In this document: positions 1 to 5,210 of the stretch, one piece after another
How the letters are laid out: each line of letters begins with the position of its first letter
Numbering within the stretch: position 1 is the first letter of the stretch
NCBI GenBank assembly: GCA_902805495.1
Contig: CADCTH010000040.1
Span: 1 to 11,286 of the forward strand
Reading direction: 5' to 3'
From: an uncultured Actinomycetospora sp.
Lineage (GTDB): Bacteria > Actinomycetota > Actinomycetes > Mycobacteriales > Pseudonocardiaceae
Length of the DNA: 11,286 nt
Made by a program: the position numbers and the translations under genes
Notes under the pieces: generated by a model
The model's input: the letters and a program-made list of their open reading frames with translations, nothing else
Told to the model about the DNA's origin: nothing
Database searches by the model: none

Positions 1-315
1 GAGATGCGCCGCCTGCGCGACCGGGTGGGCCAGCAGCTCTCCACCCTGCGCGCGGCGCTCGGCAGCCTGCCCGCCGTCGACGCGTTCCCCGACGAGCAGG
101 GCGCCACCGACGGCCGGCCGACGCTCTCGGGCGCGCACCCCGCGCCCGGCTCCGGCCCGACCCTGCCCAGCCCGCCGTCGGGCGCCACCGCCGTCACCGG
201 CCCCGCCGCGGGGAACGGTGGCGGGAACGGCGGGGGCAACGGCAAGGGCAACGGCGAGTCCTCGGACCTCGGCGGGGCGTCGGCGCCCGAGCAGCGCAGC
301 CCCGCTTCCCGGTAG
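1..315 (+). CDS. C-terminal end of an unrecognised protein (5' partial)
   Basis: The frame is open from the first base, so the gene begins outside the window; the ATG at position 4 is just an internal codon of a longer protein. The first ~25 visible residues are charged and helical-looking (RRLRDRVGQQLSTLRAAL). The remaining ~75 are rich in Pro, Gly, Ser and Thr and end in a run of short Gly-Asn units (GNGGGNGGGNGKGNGE), which looks like an intrinsically disordered tail. It stops with TAG at 313-315, only 3 bp before the stop of the convergent small gene. I do not recognise the family: the visible part holds no catalytic motif, signal peptide or membrane segment. A coiled-coil cell-envelope or cell-division type protein is one possibility, but that is a guess. 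Confidence 0.6.
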   Translation, partial: EMRRLRDRVGQQLSTLRAALGSLPAVDAFPDEQGATDGRPTLSGAHPAPGSGPTLPSPPSGATAVTGPAAGNGGGNGGGNGKGNGESSDLGGASAPEQRSPASR

Positions 316-318
316 GGG

Positions 319-579
319 TCAGCGCCGGCGCTGCCAGCACCTCGTGTGCCAGTGGCGGCGTTCCACCGTGCCCTCGGGCTCGTCGGCCGGCCACGCCACC
401 ACGTGCGGCGTGCCCGGCGGGATCTCCTGATCACAGCCCGGGCAGCGGTAGGCCTTGGTCGCGGCCGTCCCGCTGATCGAGCGCACGATCCAGCCGCCCT
501 CCTCGCGCAGCCACCCGCCCCGCAGCGGTGGGGGGTCCGCTGCGGGACGGGCGGGCCGGCGGGGCCGTCTCGACGTCAA
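319..579 (-). CDS. Small zinc-ribbon-like protein (actinobacterial 'ATP/GTP-binding protein')
   Basis: An 86-residue basic protein. After an Arg/Pro-rich N-terminal third comes a conserved-looking core: a CPGC knuckle followed by QEIPPGTPHVVAWP and then RRHWHTRCW. The two Cys of CPGC plus the later His/Cys cluster look like ligands for one zinc ion; this is an inference from spacing. Small proteins of this type are common in actinobacteria and are often labelled 'ATP/GTP-binding protein', but I see no Walker motif, so that label is not supported here. The start is TTG at 577-579, with a weak ribosome site. It lies 13 bp downstream of the stop of the 3-hydroxyacyl-CoA dehydrogenase gene on the same strand, so it is probably co-transcribed with it. 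The biochemical role is unknown. Confidence 0.8.
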   Translation of the reverse strand: MTSRRPRRPARPAADPPPLRGGWLREEGGWIVRSISGTAATKAYRCPGCDQEIPPGTPHVVAWPADEPEGTVERRHWHTRCWQRRR

Positions 580-592
580 GATCTGGGCACCG

Positions 593-2377
593 CTACTTCT
601 TCTGGTAGTCCCGGAAGCCCTGGCCGGTCTTGCGGCCCAGGCGGCCGGCGGTCACCAGGTGCTCGAGCAGCGGCGCCGGCGCGAAACCGGGCACGCGGAA
701 CTCCTGGTAGAGCGAGCGCTCGATGGCCAGCGACACGTCGAGCCCGACGACGTCGAGCAGCGCGAACGGCCCCATCGGCAGCCCGCAGCCGTTCTTCATG
801 GCCGAGTCGATGTCGTCGGCGCTGGCGTAGTTCGCCTCGAGCATCGCCGTCGCGTCGTTGAGGTAGGGGAACAGCAGCGCGTTGACGATGAAGCCCGCGC
901 GGTCGCCGCACAGCACCGGGTGCTTGCCGATCTCGGCGGTCACGGCCCGGACGGTGGCGGTGACGTCCGGCGAGGTCGTGATCGGGCTGACGATCTCGAC
1001 GAGCTTCATCACCGACGCCGGGTTGAAGAAGTGCATGCCGATGACGTCGTCGGGACGCTGCGTCGCCGCGGCGCACTCGACCACGGGCAGCGACGACGTG
1101 GTGGTCGCGAGGATCGCGCCGGGCTTGCACACGTCGTCGAGCGCGCCGAAGACGGCCTGCTTGACCTCGAGGTCCTCGGCGACGGCCTCGACCACCAGGT
1201 CGCAGGTCGCCAGGTCGTCGAACGAGGTCGTGGGCCGGACGCGCGCGAGGGTCTCGTCGCGGGCGTCCTCCGAGAGCTTGCCCTTGACCACGGCCTTCTC
1301 GAGCGACTTGCGGATGCCCGCGACGACGCCCTCGCCCTTGGCCTCGGTGCGCGCGCGGACGACCACGTCGTGGCCCGACCTGGCGAACACCTCGGCGATG
1401 CCCGTGGCCATCGTGCCGGTGCCGACGACGCCCACGACCTGCACCGATCGCTGGCCGGCGGCCTCCTGGCCGGGCGGCGGCGGGGTCAGCGAGTCGGCCA
1501 CGACCTCGGGGGACCCGGGGGCGGCGTAGGTGTAGAAGCCGCGGCCCGACTTCCGGCCGAGCAGCCCCGCGGTGATCATCTGCTTGAGGATCGGGGCCGG
1601 CGCGTGGCGCTGGTTGCGCGACTGCCGGTACATCGTGTCGAGGATCTCGTAGGCCGTGTCGAGGCCGATGAGGTCCATCAGCGCCAGCGGGCCCATGGGG
1701 TAGCCGCAGCCGTAGCGCATGGCGGCGTCGAGGTCCTCGCGTCCGGCGTAGTGGGACTCGAACATCCCGACGGCCTGGTTGAGGTAGGTGAAGAGCAGGT
1801 TGTTGGCGATGAAGCCCGCGCGGTCGCCGCACACCACCGGGCTCTTGCCCAGCCGGACCGCCAGCTCGGTGACGTCGGCGAGCACCTCGGGGTCGGTGAC
1901 CACCGTGCGCACCACCTCGATCAGCGCCTGCACCGGGGCCGGGTTGAAGAAGTGCATGCCGACGACCTGCGACGGGCGCTCGGTGCGCACCGACAGCTCG
2001 GTGATCGACAGCGACGAGGTGTTCGACGCGAAGATGGTCTCCGGTCCGCAGACCTTGTCCAGGGCCGCGAACACCTCGGTCTTGAGGTCGAGGCGCTCGG
2101 GCACGGCCTCGACCACCAGATCGGCATCGGCGAGGTCGTCGAGCTGGGTGCTCACCCGCACGCGCGCGAGCAGGGCCTCGCGGTCGTCGGCGGCCAGCTT
2201 GGAGCGGTCGACGGCCCGCTGGGTGGAGGCCTCGATCGTCTCGCGGCCGTGGGTCGCGGTGGCGTCGTCGACCTCGATGGCGACCACCTCGATGCCCGCC
2301 CGGGCGAACACCTCGACGATGCCCGCCCCCATGGTGCCGAGACCGACCACTCCCACCCGGGCGAATTCGCGAGCCAC
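593..2377 (-). CDS. Fused two-module 3-hydroxyacyl-CoA dehydrogenase
   Basis: The 594-residue protein is about twice the usual single-module length (~285) and holds two complete 3-hydroxyacyl-CoA dehydrogenase units in tandem. The family oxidises 3-hydroxyacyl-CoA to 3-ketoacyl-CoA in beta-oxidation, or reduces acetoacetyl-CoA in the reverse direction, in the cytoplasm. Module 1 (about 1-285) has GLGTMG at 12-17, acidic Glu35 at the end of strand 2, S121, the catalytic pair H142/E154 and N192. A Pro-rich linker (about 286-311) leads to module 2 (about 312-594), with GTGTMA at 319-324, S428, H449/E461 and an equivalent Asn in GFIVN. Module 2 lacks the acidic strand-2 residue and has RAR at 341-343. 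I chose the GTG at 2375-2377 because AGGAAGG lies 8 nt upstream and the glycine motif then begins near residue 12; an upstream start at 2455 would add 26 unconserved residues. Confidence 0.95.
   Translation of the reverse strand: MAREFARVGVVGLGTMGAGIVEVFARAGIEVVAIEVDDATATHGRETIEASTQRAVDRSKLAADDREALLARVRVSTQLDDLADADLVVEAVPERLDLKTEVFAALDKVCGPETIFASNTSSLSITELSVRTERPSQVVGMHFFNPAPVQALIEVVRTVVTDPEVLADVTELAVRLGKSPVVCGDRAGFIANNLLFTYLNQAVGMFESHYAGREDLDAAMRYGCGYPMGPLALMDLIGLDTAYEILDTMYRQSRNQRHAPAPILKQMITAGLLGRKSGRGFYTYAAPGSPEVVADSLTPPPPGQEAAGQRSVQVVGVVGTGTMATGIAEVFARSGHDVVVRARTEAKGEGVVAGIRKSLEKAVVKGKLSEDARDETLARVRPTTSFDDLATCDLVVEAVAEDLEVKQAVFGALDDVCKPGAILATTTSSLPVVECAAATQRPDDVIGMHFFNPASVMKLVEIVSPITTSPDVTATVRAVTAEIGKHPVLCGDRAGFIVNALLFPYLNDATAMLEANYASADDIDSAMKNGCGLPMGPFALLDVVGLDVSLAIERSLYQEFRVPGFAPAPLLEHLVTAGRLGRKTGQGFRDYQKK
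888..1849. repeat. Diverged internal DNA duplication inside the dehydrogenase gene
   Basis: The two modules retain near-identical DNA blocks. Positions 888-928 match 1809-1849 with about 3 differences in 41 bases (the GDRAGFI region). Positions 1020-1045 match 1941-1966 with 1 difference in 26 bases (the GMHFFNP region). These show the tandem domain origin at DNA level, but strong codon bias acting on conserved motifs could also explain the similarity. The interval given spans the outermost repeat pair. Confidence 0.6.
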
Positions 2378-2385
2378 GTCCCAGA

Positions 2386-2392
2386 CCTTCCT
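2386..2392 (-). promoter_or_regulatory. Ribosome binding site for the dehydrogenase gene
   Basis: On the minus strand this reads AGGAAGG, 8 nt before the GTG at 2375-2377. It is the main reason for preferring that start over the longer open frame. Confidence 0.75.
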
Positions 2393-2492
2393 GCCGACGA
2401 CCGGTGACCGGGACGGCCGGCGTGTACCGCCCGTCCCGGGCCGCGATCCTGCCACGTGCGGCGACGTCTCACCCCGGCCCGAGGGACGGGTT

Positions 2493-2508
2493 GGTACCGG
2501 CGGGTAAC
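2493..2508. promoter_or_regulatory. Possible operator upstream of the dehydrogenase gene
   Basis: An imperfect inverted repeat, GGTACC-GGCG-GGTAAC (5 of 6 positions symmetrical), lies about 115 bp upstream of the dehydrogenase GTG in the only gene-free stretch available for its promoter (2378-2528). Its form resembles the dyad sites of TetR-type regulators of acyl-CoA metabolism. No regulator gene is present in the window, so this is only a candidate. Confidence 0.3.
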
Positions 2509-2509
2509 T

Positions 2510-2531
2510 TGACCGTTCCCGAAAACGGTCA
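2510..2531 (-). terminator. Hairpin overlapping the stop codon of the SelL-like gene
   Basis: A perfect 8-bp inverted repeat (TGACCGTT and AACGGTCA) flanks a 6-nt loop. On the minus strand the left arm begins with the TGA stop codon (2529-2531) of the peroxiredoxin-like gene, so the hairpin forms exactly at its 3' end. There is no U-run after it, as is common for actinobacterial terminators. It could instead be a protein-binding dyad for the downstream dehydrogenase gene. Confidence 0.5.
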
Positions 2532-3068
2532 CCACCGGCCGAGGGCCGCGGCGGCCAGCTCGTCGGCGGGCACCCGGTCGTCGGGGCTGCGAGGGTTCCA
2601 CCGGGCGACCGCGCGCCCCTCGCGCACCAGCGCGTCCCCGCCGAGCTGGCGGGTGTCCTCCACCGCCGCGGTGCCCCGACGCCCCCGCCGGGCCGCGCGG
2701 ACGTAGATCGCGATGGTGCCCGGCGAGTACACGCGCCACCACGGCGCCCGCCCCAGCCCGAGATCGCGGTAGAGACGGCGCTCGGTGTCGGCGAGGAAGC
2801 GCCCGCGCCACCCGAGGTGCCCGGCCAGCGGCGCGAGGGCGTCGGGCGGGCTGAACCCCACCGCGACCGCCTCCACCCCGGCCTCCGCCAGGGCGTCCTG
2901 CACCTGGACCAGGTGCTGCTGGCAGGGCAGTCAAGACCGGTGGCGGATCGCGGTCAGCACGACCGCCGCGTCCCACCCGAGTCCCCCGAGCTCCACCGGG
3001 TCGCCGGTCCGGGCGTCGGGCAGGACGATGCCGTGCAGGTCGACCGGACGGTCGTCGCGGTGGGGCAC
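2529..3068 (-). CDS. SelL-like peroxiredoxin-fold protein, probable selenoprotein (in-frame UGA at codon 46)
   Basis: Read from the GTG at 3066-3068, the frame encodes 179 residues with one internal TGA at 2931-2933 (codon 46). The two sides form one continuous thioredoxin-fold protein. Before the TGA come a strand/turn segment (GIVLPDARTGDPVELGG) and the buried strand AVVLTAIRHRS. Then the redox motif reads [TGA]-L-P-C, followed by helix QQHLVQVQDALAEAG and downstream elements typical of AhpC-TSA_2/SelL-like proteins (ERRLYRDLGLG, WWRVYSPGT, QLGGDALV). The TGA therefore sits at the first position of a CxxC motif, giving U46-x-x-C49. Codon usage is strongly GC3-biased on both sides. A SECIS-like hairpin follows. 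The expected role is thiol/selenol peroxide or disulfide reduction in the cytoplasm. The start has no clear Shine-Dalgarno and may be leaderless; the start of the divergent flavoprotein gene is 29 bp away. Alternatives: a nonsense-mutated pseudogene, or a short product starting at GTG 2903 that would lack the active site. Confidence 0.75.
2885..2925 (-). promoter_or_regulatory. Candidate bacterial SECIS element
   Basis: In the mRNA, directly after the UGA, a two-part stem-loop can form. The lower helix pairs 2919-2925 with 2885-2891 (7 bp with one G-U). The upper helix pairs GCACCU (2911-2916) with AGGUGC (2900-2905), capped by the loop GGUCC (2906-2910). The loop begins 20 nt after the UGA and carries GGUC near its start, like the apical loop of the E. 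coli fdhF SECIS. These values fall within the usual bacterial SECIS spacing and loop size. The two helices are separated by an asymmetric internal loop (2 and 8 nt). Pairing was worked out by eye. Confidence 0.6.
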
Positions 3069-3097
3069 GTGGGGATCGTGCCGGGAACGGGGATCGG

Positions 3098-4582
3098 GTG
3101 CAGCGCAGGGATCTGCTCGTCGTCGGGGGCGGCACGGCCGGGCTGGTGGCGGCGCGCACCGCCGCGCGACTCGGGGCGCGGGTGGTGCTGGTCGAGCGCG
3201 CCCGCACCGGCGGCGACTGCCTCTGGACCGGCTGCGTGCCGTCCAAGGCGTTCCTCGCCGCCGCCGCGCACGCCCACGCCGCGCGCACAGGCGCCCGGTT
3301 CGGCGTCCGCACGGCGGAGCCGCACGTCGACCTCGCCGCGGTGATGGCCCACGTGCACGCCGCCCGCGAGCGGATCGCCCCGGTCGATTCGGTCGAGGCG
3401 CTGGCCGCCGACGGCGTGGAGGTCCGCACCGGCACGCTGCGCTTCACCGGCCCGGGGCGCGCCGAGGTCGACGGCGCCCTGCTGCGCTTCCGGCGCGCGG
3501 TCATCGCGGCCGGTGCCGACCCGGTGGTGCCCGCGATCCCCGGGGTGGCCGACGCGGCGCCGCTGACCACGGATTCGGTGTGGGATCTCGACGCGCCGGT
3601 GCGTTCGCTGGTCGTGCTGGGCGCCGGACCGATCGGGTGCGAGCTCGGCCAGGGCTTCGCACGGCTCGGCACGAGGGTGACCCTCGTCGAGGCCGCGGAC
3701 CGCGTCCTGCCCGGCGAGGAGCCCGCGGCGTCGGCGCGCCTGCGGACGGCGATGGTCCGGGACGGGGTCGACGTGCGCACCGGGGCGCGGGCGCTCGCCG
3801 TCCGTCCCGGCCGCGACGGTCCGGAGGTGGAGCTGGACAGCGGCGCGCGGGTCACCGGGGAGCGGCTCCTGGTTGCTCTGGGCCGCGCCCCGGCCACCGG
3901 CGAGCTGGGGCTGGAGGCCCTCGGCGTCGCGTGCGCCCCGAGCGGTCACGTCGTCGTCGACGACCGGCTGCGCACGAGCGCGCCCGGGGTGTTCGCGGCC
4001 GGTGACGTCGTCGGCGACCTGCCCTCGGGCGGCGCGATGCCGTTCACGCACGTCGCCGGGGTGCACGGCAGCGTCGCGGCGACCAACGCGGTCCTCGCCC
4101 CGCTGCGCCGCGTCGACCACCGGGGCATGCCCCGGGTGACCTACACCGATCCCGAGGTCGCCCACGTCGGCCTCACCGAGGCCCAGGCCCGCGCCGCGCA
4201 CGACGGCGTGCGGGTCCGGACCCTGGAGCACGGCGAGGTGGACCGGGCCGTCACCGAGGACGAGACCGGCGGGGTGACCCGCGTGGTGCTCGACCGGCGG
4301 GCCCGCGTGCTGGGCGCCACCGTCGTCGGCCCGCGGGCCGCCGAGGTGCTCGGGGAGCTGACCGCGCTGGCGGCCCGCCGTGGACGGCTCCGGGACCTCG
4401 CCGGCGTCACCCACCCCTACCCGGGCTGGGGCGACGCCGTCTGGAACGCCGCGCTGGCCGAGCTCGCCGACGCGCTCAGGACCCCGGCGGCGCGGTGGGC
4501 CGCACGTCTCGCGGTGCCGGCCCGGCGGGCTGCGCCGCTCGGCCGCGCACCCGCCGCACGACCACCAGCCCGCCGACGGTGA
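3098..4582 (+). CDS. Mercuric reductase/dihydrolipoamide dehydrogenase-like FAD disulfide oxidoreductase
   Basis: A 494-residue class I pyridine nucleotide-disulfide oxidoreductase. It uses FAD and NAD(P)H to reduce a substrate via a redox disulfide. Visible elements: FAD-binding GGGTAG (10-15) with Glu33; the redox motif GGDCLWTGC with C41 and C46, then VPSK; the second Rossmann GAGPIG (175-180) with Glu198, which favours NADH; FAD-contact FAAGD ending at D303; and the C-terminal dimer-interface HPYPGWGD with H439 and Asp446. True MerA features are absent: there is no N-terminal metal-binding domain and no C-terminal Cys pair, so mercury reduction should not be assumed. The GTG start has GGGGA just upstream. 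The last ~35 residues (after LADAL) are a low-complexity R/A/P tail. They lie opposite the 3' end of the convergent TVP38 gene, a 107-bp overlap. Relatives of this flavoprotein often neighbour TVP38 genes, so a functional partnership is likely. Confidence 0.92.
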   Translation: MQRRDLLVVGGGTAGLVAARTAARLGARVVLVERARTGGDCLWTGCVPSKAFLAAAAHAHAARTGARFGVRTAEPHVDLAAVMAHVHAARERIAPVDSVEALAADGVEVRTGTLRFTGPGRAEVDGALLRFRRAVIAAGADPVVPAIPGVADAAPLTTDSVWDLDAPVRSLVVLGAGPIGCELGQGFARLGTRVTLVEAADRVLPGEEPAASARLRTAMVRDGVDVRTGARALAVRPGRDGPEVELDSGARVTGERLLVALGRAPATGELGLEALGVACAPSGHVVVDDRLRTSAPGVFAAGDVVGDLPSGGAMPFTHVAGVHGSVAATNAVLAPLRRVDHRGMPRVTYTDPEVAHVGLTEAQARAAHDGVRVRTLEHGEVDRAVTEDETGGVTRVVLDRRARVLGATVVGPRAAEVLGELTALAARRGRLRDLAGVTHPYPGWGDAVWNAALAELADALRTPAARWAARLAVPARRAAPLGRAPAARPPARRR

Positions 4583-5210
4583 GCGCGAGGAACCCGGTCG
4601 CGGCGGCGAGGAACGCCGGCGAGGTCGGGTCGTCGGCGTCGCCGCCCAGCACCACGAGGGCGACGACGCCGGGCACGATGCCCAGCGCGGTGCCCGCGAG
4701 GTACGGGCGCACGCCCACGGCCGTGGCCGCCGCGCTGTAGTTGACCAGCACGAACCCGAACAGCGGGATCAGCCGGACCGCGAGGACGGCGAGGAAGGCC
4801 CGCCGCGCGAGGAAACGGTCCAGCCGCTCGAGGCGCTCGCCGGCGAGCGCCTCGACCGCGGGCCGCGAGAGCACCCGCCCGACCGCGAAGGAGCCGCCCG
4901 CGCCCAGCATCGCCCCCGTCCACACCACCGCCACCCCGGCGACGGGCCCGAAGAGCACGCCGGCCACGGCCGAGAGCAGCGAGACCGGCAGCAGGGCCAT
5001 GGCGGCGACCGCGTAGACCAGGACGAAGGTCACCGCACCGGCCGGGCCGAGGCCCGCGACCCACGCCCGGGTGTCGGCGACCACCGTGCTCCCCCGCGTC
5101 ACCGCCAGCACGCCGGCCGCGGCGAGGAGCACCGCGACCAGCGCCAGCCGCGGCCAGGGCGAGCGCAGCACGCGGACGGTGCGCGCCGTCCACGCCCCCG
5201 GCCCGGTCAC
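4476..5210 (-). CDS. TVP38/TMEM64 family (VTT/SNARE-associated domain) membrane protein
   Basis: A 244-residue polytopic inner-membrane protein. A first hydrophobic helix (about 22-37) is followed by the VTT core: VTFVLVYAVAAMALLPVSLL, a Gly-rich re-entrant stretch (AGVLFGPVAGVAVVW, GAMLGAGGSFAVGR), an amphipathic segment with ERLERLDRFLARR, then the characteristic VRLIPLFGFVLVNY and LGIVPG motifs. A last helix (FLALTVGGLVVV) precedes a short Arg/Pro-rich tail. Family members are thought to act in lipid scrambling or small-molecule transport; the substrate here is unknown. The GTG start (5208-5210) overlaps the TGA stop (5207-5209) of the upstream glycosyltransferase/radical SAM gene as GTGA, so it is translationally coupled as the third gene of that operon. 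The same frame stays open far upstream, but only from this GTG does it look like protein. Confidence 0.93.
   Translation of the reverse strand: MTGPGAWTARTVRVLRSPWPRLALVAVLLAAAGVLAVTRGSTVVADTRAWVAGLGPAGAVTFVLVYAVAAMALLPVSLLSAVAGVLFGPVAGVAVVWTGAMLGAGGSFAVGRVLSRPAVEALAGERLERLDRFLARRAFLAVLAVRLIPLFGFVLVNYSAAATAVGVRPYLAGTALGIVPGVVALVVLGGDADDPTSPAFLAAATGFLALTVGGLVVVRRVRGRAAQPAGPAPRDVRPTAPPGS

Noticed and set aside
455..2407. A 650-codon open frame on the + strand opposite the dehydrogenase gene
   Set aside because: It is the antisense of conserved dehydrogenase codons; its His/Asp/Val-rich repeats mirror the duplicated modules. It has no independent ribosome site or motif.
2529..2903. A stand-alone 124-residue protein starting at GTG 2903
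   Set aside because: It begins after the redox Cys and in the middle of a helix, has no ribosome site, and ignores the conserved coding upstream of the TGA.
2954..4414. A long minus-strand ORF opposite the flavoprotein gene
   Set aside because: It is antisense to a gene with complete FAD, redox and NAD motifs. The translated sequence shows no fold features.
3098..4582. Calling the flavoprotein merA, with a mercury resistance operon
   Set aside because: There is no merR, merP, merT or merB in the window, and the MerA C-terminal Cys pair is missing.
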